The translations under genes were made by a program, and so were the position numbers. The notes below the pieces were generated by a model. It was given only the letters and a program-made list of their open reading frames with translations. It was not told the origin of the DNA and made no database searches. A stretch of 13,451 nt of DNA from Smittium culicis (Eukaryota > Kickxellomycota > Harpellomycetes > Harpellales > Legeriomycetaceae): positions 1-13,451 of the forward strand of contig LSSN01001292.1 of NCBI GenBank assembly GCA_001970855.1. The letters are read 5' to 3'. This document shows, piece after piece, positions 1 through 9,289 of this stretch. How positions within the stretch are numbered: the stretch's first letter is position 1; each line of letters starts with the position of its first letter.

Positions 1-2459
1 TGCAAGCAATGGATGAAGAAAACTGGGATGATTCTGATTCTAACATACTTAAAAAACGCTCTCGCCGTCTTCTCGGAGAAAAAAATATACATGCTTCTAT
101 GCTCGACGGAACTTTTGATGTTGATGACGAGGAAAAGGCCCTAACCCTTGAGGATCTTAAAGATATTAAAGGTGATTCGGTAGGAACTTGGATTAACGAA
201 GCAGGACCTAGACAAGCTATTGCCAGAGAATTTAGACATTTTCTACTTTCATTTGTAAACGAAAACGGTATTTCAGTATATGGCGAAAGAATTAGAAAGC
301 TTGGAGAAAGTAAGTTGAATTAAGCTATATTTATTTACAATTTTTACTAAACTTATTTTGGATTTCTAATAATTCTCATCGTAGTTAACGGCGAAAGTCT
401 TGAAATTGATTACCCAGATCTCGCAGTATCTAAGCCTCTTTTAGGATACTTTTTAGCAAATGCACCAAGAGAAATGTTGAGTATTATGGACGATTTGGCT
501 ATGGATGCTGTACTAACCGTTTTCCCTGATTATTCGCGTATTTGTCCAGAAATCCACGTCAGAATATCTGGCCTACCCGTAATATCGAGTTTAAGAGATT
601 TGAGACAAACACAACTCAATACACTAGTAAGAGTTTCTGGTGTTGTTAGTAGAAGAACTAGCGTGTTCCCTCAGCTAAAATATGTTAAATTTGACTGTGG
701 TAAATGTGGAGCTGTTTTAGGTCCATTTTACCAAGACAACAGAGCCGAAGTTAAAATAGGCTCATGTAATAATTGCCAAGGAAAAGGTCCATTCACAGTT
801 AATTCTGAGAATACTGTATACAGAAATTACCAAAAAATTACACTTCAAGAAACTCCAGGAACTGTACCTGCGGGCCGTCTTCCCAGAAATAGAGAAGTAA
901 TCCTCCTTTGGGATTTAATAGATATTGCTAAACCTGGAGATGAGATAGAAGTTACTGGTATTTATTGCCATAGTTATGATGCATCGCTTAATGCACGCCA
1001 AGGTTTCCCAGTATTCTCTACTGTTATTGAAGCAAACTCAGTTTTAAAGAAGTCAGATGAGTTTGCAGCATTTAAACTAACTGAAGAAGACAGAAGAGAA
1101 ATCCGAGCACTCTCTAAAAGCAAGGATCTAGAACGCAGAATCATCAAATCTATAGCTCCATCAATCTATGGTCATAGTGATATAAAAATAGCATTAGCTT
1201 TATGTTTATTTGGAGGTGTACCTAAAGACATCGGTGGTAAACTTAGGACAAGAGGAGATATAAACGTACTCTTGCTCGGAGACCCTGGAACGGCAAAATC
1301 CCAATTTCTTAAGTATATTGAGCAAACAGCACACAGGGCAGTTTTTACTACTGGACAAGGTGCAAGTGCAGTTGGTTTAACAGCAAGTGTTAGAAAGGAT
1401 CCAGTAACAAGAGAATGGACTCTTGAAGGAGGTGCATTAGTACTGGCAGATCGTGGAGTTTGTTTGATTGATGAGTTTGATAAGATGAACGACAATGATA
1501 GAACATCTATTCACGAAGCAATGGAACAGCAGAGTATTTCGATATCCAAAGCTGGTATTGTGGCGTCACTTCAAGCTAGATGCTCAGTGATTGCAGCGGC
1601 AAATCCTATTGGGGGAAAATACAGGCCATCGCTACCATTTTCACAAAACGTACAGCTAACTGAGCCAATTTTGTCTAGATTTGACGTGCTATGTGTTGTT
1701 AGAGACGAGGTTGATTCAATTAAAGATGAGCTTTTAGGAAAATTCGTAGTAAACAGTCACATTAATAGTCACCCTCTTTCCAAAAATAAGGGCGATATCT
1801 CTGCAGCAAAGGAGCAAGGAGATCAAATAGCCAAGAGCATTGATAAGGATGACATGGATTTATCTGACGCTGAGCTTATACCACAAGATTTACTAAAGAA
1901 ATATATAATGTATGCAAGAGACAATGTTAGTCCAAAGATCCAAAAGGTGGACTATGATAAAGTTACATATTTATATTCAGAGCTTAGGAGGGAATCACTT
2001 GCAACAGGAAGTATACCAATAACAGTTAGACATATTGAGGCAATTGTTCGATTGTGTGAATCACGGGCGCGTATGCATCTTCGAGATTTTGTACGGTCGG
2101 ATGATTTGGATGTTGCGATAAGGATTACATTGTCATCGTTCATATCAGCGCAAAAGTTCTCAGTTGCCAGATCATTGAAGAGATCATTCTCTAAGTACTT
2201 GACAGTCAATTCAGACTTTAATGAGCTTTTGTATTTGATGCTTTGTAAACTTGTTCAAGAGAAACTAACATTCTACCAGTTCCGCAATCAAGGAAGCTTC
2301 CCTAATGCGATTGAGACAACATTTGAGGAACTTGAGCTTCAAGCGAAGAGCTCGCAGATATACAACTTGAAGAATTTTTACAGTTCGAAACTTTTAGCTA
2401 ACCAAGGTTTTATAGTTGATATGGATAAAAAGGTGATTATAAAAAGGTTTGATATGTAA
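1..2459 (+). CDS. MCM2: Mcm2, replicative helicase subunit (5' partial; exons 1-309 and 385-2459)
   Basis: Subunit of the nuclear MCM2-7 ring, the ATP-driven helicase loaded at replication origins. The reading frame is open from the first bases, so the gene starts outside the window; 793 residues are visible. Splicing 309 to 385 joins ...RKLGE to INGESLEIDY, the continuous sequence expected of Mcm2. In visible-residue numbers: an acidic N-terminal tail (to about 60), the N-terminal MCM domain with a Cys4 zinc finger (C207, C210, C230, C233), Walker A GDPGTAKS (401-408), Walker B LIDEFDKM (463-470), sensor-1 Asn about 509, arginine finger SRFD (533-536), sensor-2 Arg about 651, and a C-terminal winged-helix-like part from about 712. 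The phrases RTSVFPQLKYVKFDC and YRNYQKITLQETPGTVPAGR identify Mcm2 rather than Mcm3-7. All catalytic residues are intact. Codons mostly end in A or T. The stop is TAA at 2457-2459. By comparison with yeast (868 aa), roughly the first 100-150 residues are probably missing. Confidence 0.97.
310..384 (+). other. MCM2 intron (75 nt)
   Basis: The donor is GTAAGT at 310 and the acceptor is GTAG ending at 384. A CTAAT branch-like site lies at 366-370, 14-18 nt before the exon. The junction splits an Ile codon (A at 309, TT at 385-386) and keeps the Mcm2 frame. Reading through the intron gives SKLN and then a stop at 321-323, so it must be removed to make full-length Mcm2. Confidence 0.94.
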
Positions 2460-3592
2460 ATATTGTGGTACAGTCTGATTTAAAATTTATGGGTAGATCT
2501 GTACAATTTAAATTATATTTTTTGGCCGGGTCCAAAAAGGGTGAAGTAAAAAGGGGATCTAATTAAGTTGTTTTTTTTTCTTTCAAATGTGTGTTCTAGA
2601 CATACTAAACTTTTGTTTTCATATTTAATTCATATATTCATATTCTTTTACTATATAACTTTTTGCTTTTTAATTTACAAGTATTTTTTTGATGATATTT
2701 TCTGATTTATTTATTTATAGTATAATAACACTTCAATATAACTAATATAATTTTACAATTGTTTACTTAAGAGAAAATAGTTTTGTATTATGGGGATTGA
2801 TATAGTTTTTATGAAATAAGGATTTACTTATGTGTTAAAGACTAAATTTTAAAAGGTGATATGTGCTGACAGTACTATAAGGATGTGGATATTTAATGAA
2901 TCTGGGTATGAATATAAATCTCAAATAATAAAATAATAAAGATGGGTGGAAATGGTTAACGAGTAATTATTTGCATTTATGCGAGAGTCACGATACGAGA
3001 TAAACTTGCGTTGAATGTTTATATATTTATTTTTTTATATTTTTTTTTAGAGAGGGGATAACATTCCATACTAAATCATTTAAATTTACACGAGATTTAA
3101 CAATGAAAAAACGAGATACTTTTTGTGCAATTTTAGCGTATAAAATTTTGTATGGGGTTTCAAATGGATTGATAGATATGATAAAGTTAGTGTATATGCT
3201 GTATTTGTTTATTCGGTCTATGGTTTTACTGGGACGGTTCGCCCATGACTATGTGGATTAATAGAATGTATTCTTGAATGGGGAGGAGTAAGAGTATTTG
3301 GACGGATATATCAGCTGTTAAAAAATTTAGTTTTTTACTTTAGTTTCTATTTTGGCAATTTTTTATTTTTTTTTAGCTTTGGTTTATGTTATAAAATACT
3401 AAAAAAAAAAATAGTTGCTGGGTGGCAAGAATCAATATATTTTTATTTGGATGGCAAATAGGATCTATTCACGTAATGAATCCCAGTTTAACTGTTTTCT
3501 AATTTCTCTAATTTCTTTGTTTGGTTTTATAGCATTTTCAGGCTATTTTTATTTCAACGTGGATTAATAGAAATGGATCTGATACTAATTCA
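2460..3592. other. MCM2 3' flank, AT-rich, G-skewed, no gene seen
   Basis: This stretch of about 1.1 kb is rich in A+T, with many T and A runs. G clearly exceeds C on the plus strand; for example 2941-3000 has 18 G and 6 C. I see no reading frame, tRNA or known motif. GTGGATTAATAGAA occurs at 3253-3266 and again at 3559-3572, a short direct repeat of uncertain meaning. The proximal part must hold the MCM2 polyadenylation site, but no signal stands out against the AT background. Confidence 0.6.
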
Positions 3593-3858
3593 ATTATCGC
3601 TGCGTTCTAACCAATAATAGCCCTCATAATTCATAATCTGTGATTTAGTGTCGCACTTTCCATTCTCTCGATAATAGGCTACAATGCCTGTAGACTAGCT
3701 AATAGTTGGCGCCGATGATCAGATTTGGAATCTATAGAATCAGTATCTTTGGCTCTTGATTACTCAATCACGATTTGCGCATAAATAATTGCATACACTC
3801 ATTCGCTGCGATAATGGTCTCTCACCACTCTGATCTCTGGTAGGTTGATTTAGGAGCC
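3593..3858. ncRNA. Hairpin-rich noncoding island, possible structured RNA or element
   Basis: Between about 3590 and 3900 the G+C content rises to about 40% (27 of 60 bases at 3661-3720), while flanking DNA is far poorer, yet no long reading frame is present. ATTATCGCTGCG (3593-3604) and CGCTGCGATAAT (3804-3815) pair at 11 of 12 positions and could close a fold of about 200 nt. Inside are small perfect stems: 3679-3683 with 3689-3693, 3721-3725 with 3729-3733 (loop TGG), and 3757-3761 with 3766-3770. GGCTC at 3751-3755 can pair with GAGCC at 3854-3858. Strand and limits are unknown. It could be an RNA gene, a short inverted-repeat element, or a decayed gene; I recognise no family. Confidence 0.25.
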
Positions 3859-4552
3859 TATAAATAATGAGCGTAGCTATCTGCTATTGGCGCTGCAGGC
3901 TTTGTTGTTGTTTTTAGCTTTATTTATTTATTTTTAGTAGATCTGGCATTTCAAACTCTAGATCAAGCACATCTATTTGCTGGCGATAAAAAAATACAAA
4001 AAATACAGTTCAAATGGTTGATTTGTTGATTAAAGCTGAGTTTAAAAAACTTGCGTTTGATTACTTGGCATGAATAGGGGCTCAACTCTAAAATTCTATA
4101 AACCAATGATTCGCTGGTTGCATTTATATACTCTACCTATTTGTTGCTAAATTCAACAAGCCAATTAAGAATATATTCTGAAAATCTATTTATATTTACT
4201 GGCTGGAGACGGCTGAAAATCAGTGTTTACAATATGGAAATAATTAGAAGAAACCATGATCCATTTGTTTATCCAGGCGTCACAATTACCGAAATGGAAC
4301 GGTTACGTAAATTAGCTTGCATACAAAGCCGTTTCAGCTCATGTAAAGCCATTTGTAGCGATTTTAGGCACCTCTTATATCTGCCACACGGCATATAGAC
4401 TAATGTATGCTTTATTTTTTTTCCATACGCAATTTGATGATGGGTTTCGAAAAAAAAAAAAAGCTTAATTTCAAACTCGTTTAGAGGCTATTCTGACTAG
4501 CTAATAAAAAACGCTAATTGAAATAGACAAAAACAAAAAGATCCCAAAAGAA

Positions 4553-4605
4553 AGACAAAAGCAAAAGCAAAAGGATGTCAAAAAATAGACAAAAGCAAAA
4601 GCAAA
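4553..4605 (+). repeat. Direct repeat of a 19-nt purine-rich word
   Basis: AGACAAAAGCAAAAGCAAA occurs at 4553-4571 and again at 4587-4605, with starts 34 nt apart. It lies in an A/G-rich patch (about 4525-4625) roughly 400 bp before the CDC11 start codon. It may be simple-sequence expansion of AAAAGC, or paired protein-binding sites in the upstream region; the sequence does not decide between these. Confidence 0.6.
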
Positions 4606-4710
4606 TTTTGGGAGGGAAAAAAGTGTACAAGTCAAACTATCTCGCATTAAAGTCGTCAGTAGTCTTTAAATTCTATGCCGATTTCTCGCTTAATTAAATT
4701 TGCCCTCAAT

Positions 4711-4730
4711 ATCAAAATCAAAATCAAAAT
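4711..4730 (+). repeat. Hexanucleotide microsatellite (ATCAAA)3
   Basis: Three perfect ATCAAA units plus AT form a small tandem repeat about 280 bp upstream of the CDC11 start. It is probably simple sequence with no coding role. Confidence 0.7.
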
Positions 4731-4862
4731 TAAGATTTGCTTTATTTTACTTGACTTATCTTTGCTAATTTCCCTATAATTTTTTTAAATCCCTTCCAAT
4801 ACTCTCTTTGTTTTTGTTTTTAAAGTTTATAATCTTATTTCATTGAACTTATCCTTCTTCTT

Positions 4863-5004
4863 TTTTTTATTAGGGCCCCCCTTATTATTTCCAAGAAAAA
4901 GTTCTTTAATTTTATAGCCCCCTCTCATTCTTTTGGCTTTATTGTTTCTTTAATATTATTATCCCTCCCTCCCTCCTAATTTTATATCCACCTTATATAT
5001 CATT
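4863..5004 (+). promoter_or_regulatory. Pyrimidine-rich promoter/5' leader of CDC11
   Basis: The 140 bp before the CDC11 ATG are dominated by C and T on the plus strand, including a C-run after TTAGGG near 4876 and a CCCTCCCTCCCTCC tract near 4963-4976. TATA-like words (TTATATATC) end only a few bases before the ATG, so they are more likely leader than TATA box. CT-rich tracts just upstream of the start are common in fungal promoters. The transcription start cannot be placed. Confidence 0.35.
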
Positions 5005-6709
5005 ATGAACTCTAAAGCCCAAGTCGTACCTGTACCTAACACTGCTAGACCCAGCAGCTTACGGTATAAAGCCGAAAAGCGCGGTATCAGATACAATATA
5101 ATGCTTGTTGGTAAGTACTCTCTATCCAATACCTACTTTCAAAATTACTCCTTATGACCCACTACCTTACTCTCCAACATTAATCTCATATCTAATCTCC
5201 CCCTCCCTTTTTTTTCTTCTTTTATCTATTGTTTCTTAGGTGTTTCTGGTTTGGGAAGACGCACCTTTATTAACACCCTCTGCGAAAAAGAAATAATACC
5301 ACCTCCAACTTTGGAAGACCCTGATATGGCTCACTTGGTCGAACCTATGAGATTCAACAAGTATGAAACACAAATGAACGAAGAAGGTACTAACATTTTC
5401 CTCACCATCGTAGATACCCCCGGATTTGGTGATGGCATTGATAACGAATCTTGGTAACTTTTTTTATCCTTCTCTTCTCCCTTACTAATCCACTCTATTC
5501 CCTAAAATTTCTTCTTTGCTTCCACACTTCTATATAACGCATAATGCATAACGCATAACACAGTTCTACACTTATAAATATGACTTCCTCTTTCTTCTTG
5601 TAAATTAACATTATATCAATACCCTAACCCCCATTTTTTTTTTACTTTGTATAAATTAAAATAATTAGCTTCACTCAACTCCAAGAGTATATCGAATCAC
5701 AATTTGATGAAGTCCTACTCGAAGAAAGTCGCATCCGCAGAAACGCCAAATACAGAGATAACAGAGTTCATGTCCTACTCTACTTCCTAACCCCAACTGG
5801 CCATGGCTTGCGCGAAATGGATATCGAACTAATCAAACGTCTTGGTCACCTCGTTAACATCATTCTAATGATCGGAAGAGCCGATACCTTCACCACCTCG
5901 GAAATCAGCTCTTTCAAATCTACTGTTATGAAAGACGTTGCCGCATATGAACTCCCAATCTACAATTTCGCTTGGGACTTGGAAGCTGACCCTGAATCAA
6001 TTGAAGAAAACCAAGAAATCCAAGCTATTGTCCCCTTCTCTGTCGTTGGCTGTGATGAAATTATTGACGGCGACCTTGGCTCAATCCGCGTCCGTAGCTA
6101 CCCTTGGGGCACTGTTGAAGGTAAATATCCACCACCCCCCCCCCTCACTTTATTTTACCACTTTTGCTTATCTCTTCCTTTCTCTTTTTTTATTTACTAT
6201 TACCCATAATCTCTCTATGTATTATTTCTATAACACGTCCGTTCTTTCATAACTTTCTTTTGCCTTCTCTATTAATAGTTGATAACGACGACATGTCTGA
6301 CTTTGGTCTATTGAGATACATTCTCCTTAAGTAACATCAATATTCCTTTCTTCTTTTTCAATATTATATTTTTACTTTATTTATCCTACGCACTTTTAAT
6401 CACTACTAATCCCAATTTTAAAAATATTGATGAACTTAGCTCCCACATATCTGACTACATTGATTACACCACAAACGTTCTTTACGAAGAATACCGCACA
6501 TTAAAACTCAAGTAAGAATCTTTTTTTCACTTAGCGCTATTATCATACCTTACATTATGATATATCTTCTTATTGCGTTATTGTATCGAGCTTATCATAA
6601 ATATTATTACCCCTACCTATTATATTCTATATCTTTTTTTTTTATTCATTTAAATAGCGAAAATAAAGACGATGAAAGCGACGAAAAGGACGATGACGAA
6701 GAAGAATAA
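5005..6709 (+). CDS. CDC11: Cdc11-group septin (exons 5005-5110, 5240-5453, 5669-6120, 6279-6330, 6440-6511, 6658-6709)
   Basis: Septins are GTP-binding proteins that polymerise into filaments at the cell cortex and the division site. Splicing gives 315 residues with no frame break. Seen in order: a basic stretch before the GTPase (about 19-30, including KRGIRY), P-loop GVSGLGRRT (36-44), G3 DTPG (94-97), the conserved PTGHGLREMDIE phrase (149-160), a G4-position GRAD (176-179), the septin unique element (YPWGTVEV, SDFGLLRYILLNSHISDY, LYEEYRTLKL), and an acidic tail of 16 residues after N299. Arg in the P-loop lysine position, INTLC, LLEESRIRRN and PTGHGL match fungal Cdc11 rather than Cdc3, Cdc10 or Cdc12. 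Oddities: no C-terminal coiled coil (yeast Cdc11 is about 415 aa and has one), a second Arg in the P-loop, and Arg in G4. Exons are richer in C-ending codons than MCM2. The ATG at 5005 is supported by the fit of the N-terminus to Cdc11. Confidence 0.92.
5111..5239 (+). other. CDC11 intron 1 (129 nt)
   Basis: The donor is GTAAGT and the acceptor is TTAG at 5239. A CTAAT branch-like site lies at 5192-5196, followed by a long C/T tract. It splits the first glycine codon of the P-loop (G at 5110, GT at 5240-5241). The intron has almost no G on the plus strand: 5161-5220 has none. Confidence 0.93.
5454..5668 (+). other. CDC11 intron 2 (215 nt)
   Basis: The donor is GTAACT and the acceptor is TTAG at 5668. 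A CTAAC branch-like site lies at 5624-5628. Joining TG (5452-5453) to C (5669) makes the Cys of NESC-F, the expected septin sequence after the G3 motif. Retention would read a Trp and then a stop at 5455-5457. Confidence 0.92.
6121..6278 (+). other. CDC11 intron 3 (158 nt)
   Basis: The donor is GTAAAT and the acceptor is ATAG at 6278. It joins WGTVE to VDNDD within the septin unique element. It contains a run of ten C at 6135-6144 shortly after the donor, unusual in such AT-rich DNA. No strong CTAAY site is obvious; ATTAAT just before the acceptor is the nearest. Confidence 0.92.
6331..6439 (+). other. CDC11 intron 4 (109 nt)
   Basis: The donor is GTAACA and the acceptor is TTAG at 6439. There is an excellent TACTAAT branch site at 6404-6410. 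Joining AA to C makes an Asn and yields YILLNSHISDY, matching the ALL-SHL segment of Cdc11 proteins. Confidence 0.9.
6512..6657 (+). other. CDC11 intron 5 (146 nt)
   Basis: The donor is GTAAGA and the acceptor is ATAG at 6657. Splicing adds Asn and the 16-residue acidic tail encoded by the last exon. If it is retained, the codon becomes Lys followed at once by TAA (6513-6515), giving a 299-residue protein without the tail. No CTAAY branch site is apparent, so it may be a weaker intron. Confidence 0.8.
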
Positions 6710-7447
6710 AGGAACATCTTTTTTTTCCCCCTATCACCCCCTCTCTTTTTCTTTTTAGCTTTTATACATTTTTTTTTTAAAAATCTCTTCCTTTATACAA
6801 TACTTTTTTTTTATTTATTACCAGCCACTCACACAATCTATACTCATTTTTTTTATCCATAAAAAAATAAAAATAAAAGCTTATTATGTTTCCTTTTAAT
6901 CAAATTGGTCTACGAAATTAATATTTTCATTTTCATTTACTAAGTTTTTCATTTCATCAATTTTTCTCATAAAAGTCTTCAAAAATTATAATACCAAAAT
7001 GTGAGCTAGTTGTTTTACTTGGTTTTCAACTAGGTAGTGGATAAACTACTGCTGTGTAGAAAGCTCTATTTCATAGTATTATAATATAATGGAAATTAAA
7101 TAGCACCTGTATTCTAAGGATTATTTTGTGACCGGATTTTATGTCAATGAGCTAGTTTTCTTTCTTATTTTTTCTCCTAGGAATAAAACTCATCTATAAC
7201 GTTTTTTTCAAGTAGTTTTTAACTATATTTCCTCATTTTTCCCTTGAATATACCAATAATCACGCTATCCTCACCCCCCTCATTTGTACCTGATTTGATA
7301 AAGTTGTTCATTATTTAAGCTGATAATTTTCAAAATTTCATTATAGCTGGCACAAAAACGAGTTAATTTTTTAATAAATATGTGTGCAATTAGCTCTAGC
7401 TTTACACAAAAATTCCTTAAGGTGATTTTCAAATAAATCAGTCTATC

Positions 7448-7468
7448 AATAAATAAATAAATAAATAA
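7448..7468 (+). repeat. Tetranucleotide microsatellite (AAAT)n
   Basis: Twenty-one bases have a perfect 4-nt period, with T at 7450, 7454, 7458, 7462 and 7466. It is simple sequence in AT-rich spacer. Confidence 0.75.
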
Positions 7469-8210
7469 GAAATACTAAAACTTTCTTCCTAACAGTAATT
7501 TTAAATAAAAAAAACCCCCACCAATATTTATTCAGTTACACGCTCAAGATATTTCGAGGTTTAAATAATCTGGCTTGTGTGGGTTTCAACCCTTTCAGTG
7601 TTAGCTTGCATAATTTTAACTGACATTATATGACAATTAAATTCCAAATAACTATATAAAAACATAATTTCAATATAAAATTGGCTATTGTTTATAGTAC
7701 ATTTAATGGAAAGCTATTGTTGAATCATTTAGCCATCTGTAGATTTTAAATGCGTTCATGAGTGTTTACCCAGAAAAGGTTTAAATTAAACAATGCGCTA
7801 AATTTAGTCTAAAAAATTGTAAATATCACAATAAACACATTTAATAAAATTGTATACGTTATAAAATATAAATATCTTTAAATAGATAATTTTTATGTAC
7901 AAAAGTTTCAAAAAAAAGATTTTAATAATATTAAAAATCAAGTTACATACATAATTATACTCTATAGCATATATTAATCAAATATTTTTTTTTATAGTAA
8001 AAATAAGTAGGGAGGTGGGGTTATCATTCATATTTCGTAAATTTCTCATTTTCACTATAAAATTAAAAATAATAAAACTATGATCTCATATTGGCTAAGA
8101 AACTAAATGATACATAGCATATTGATTTTTATAATTCTAGTTCAACACGCACTGTTAACTGATGGACATTTATATATATTGATAACTATATGCTCTGATG
8201 ATATTTAAAA

Positions 8211-8240
8211 TAATAAGATTTAATAAGATTTAATAAGATT
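8211..8240 (+). repeat. Three perfect tandem copies of TAATAAGATT
   Basis: Three identical 10-bp units lie end to end and are followed by TAAAG, so a fourth copy is broken after two bases. The period is close to one DNA helical turn, and the setting is AT-rich noncoding DNA. No function is indicated. Confidence 0.8.
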
Positions 8241-9289
8241 TAAAGAAATTTATTAAATACAACTATTTTCAGAAATTAAACTGCCAAAATTTTTGAATTT
8301 ATGCTGTCCAGAGGAATAAAAATTCCAAATTAAAGCACCTAATATAAATAAGAACAGTTTTATACATATTTAATACTTTAAAAAAACTTTTAATGCTATG
8401 GAAAATGCAATAAAAATAACCTTTTTATAATCGGATATTGTAATTTATTGGTACATTTAATATCTATAGTATCAACAGAGAATTTATAATAATGGAATAC
8501 ACCTTTAATCGGTACATGCTTACAAATGATTTAAAGCGAAAATACTAGTCATATATCTAAAAAAAAATTTTTTAGAAAATCTGGATGCGCATGAATGAAT
8601 CCTATATTGGAGGATTAAAAGCAAGAGGCTAAATTAAATAGAATCAATGCGTCAAAAAAAAATACTTCCTTTGAAAAAATGGAAAATGATTGTTAATAAC
8701 CTTAAAAAAAATAATAAAACAAAAAATTTCATCAAACGAGGGGGAAAAAAAAATCCCTTAAAACTATACAAATAAAAAAATTGAAATTTTTTTAATTATT
8801 AAAATTCAGCTTGAAGTTGTAATAATTATATTATAAGATTTTTTCTAGGTTTGTTATATAAATCACCATAACATTTTTTTGTATTAGCTATGAGAGAACA
8901 ATATAAAAAAATTAAATTAGAAAAAGTGTATAAAATGTGCTCTTAAAGATAATAATTTTTTTATGATTTTAATTCATACTTTTATATTTAAACCGTAAAT
9001 AGAAATACAGAATGAATATTATTTTAATATCATACCATTTAGCTATTTTTATTTCAAACATTTACAATAAATAGATACGACTTTATTTAATTATAATTTT
9101 TTTTTGCATTAGTTTTTTTTTTAAGCTGGAAATTTTATTGGTACGATAACAATAAAAGAAAATATGCGGTAAAATAAACCAAAAATTAGTAAAGTTGGTG
9201 CGGGGATAAAAAACTAATATTCTAATACTAATAAATTCCTCTGAAAATCTACTATATGCATGCCTAAAGTGAAATAGGATCAATCTACC

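Larger units (their letters stand above)
3900..4862. other. Intergenic stretch upstream of the CDC11 promoter, no firm gene
   Basis: This is mixed-composition spacer. A frame at 4141-4398 is open (first ATG at 4234, 54 codons to TAG) in DNA of about 40% G+C, but it resembles nothing I know. It is followed closely by an A13 run at 4450-4462, so a retroposed or decayed sequence is possible. From about 4500 the plus strand becomes purine-rich, then pyrimidine-rich beyond 4740 as CDC11 is approached. I see no tRNA or other RNA gene. Confidence 0.5.
6710..9240. other. CDC11 3' flank and AT-rich spacer, no gene seen
   Basis: The first 150 bp continue the C/T-rich strand of CDC11, with overlapping AATAAA words at 6866-6877 that could serve polyadenylation. 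After that the DNA is strongly A+T-rich, with stops in all frames. Small repeats and a 7-bp inverted repeat (CTAGTTG 7006-7012, CAACTAG 7027-7033) are present. I see no tRNA, conserved RNA or protein-coding sequence. Confidence 0.6.

Noticed and set aside
1172..1495. Minus-strand 107-codon frame inside MCM2
   Set aside because: It is a shadow of the conserved ATPase domain, with no independent support.
1952..2209. Minus-strand 85-codon frame inside MCM2
   Set aside because: It lies opposite the conserved C-terminal AAA+ region and has no recognisable protein features.
474..2459. MCM2 starting at the ATG at 474
   Set aside because: The Mcm2 homology continues upstream across a good 75-nt intron into 1-309, so 474 is an internal Met.
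5938..6252. Alternative plus frame over CDC11 exon 3 and intron 3
   Set aside because: The other frame carries the septin sequence; this one runs through an intron and has random composition.
7002..7157. TGAGCTAGTT repeated at 7002-7011 and 7148-7157, plus a 7-bp inverted repeat
   Set aside because: These are short and isolated, and could easily occur by chance in AT-rich spacer.
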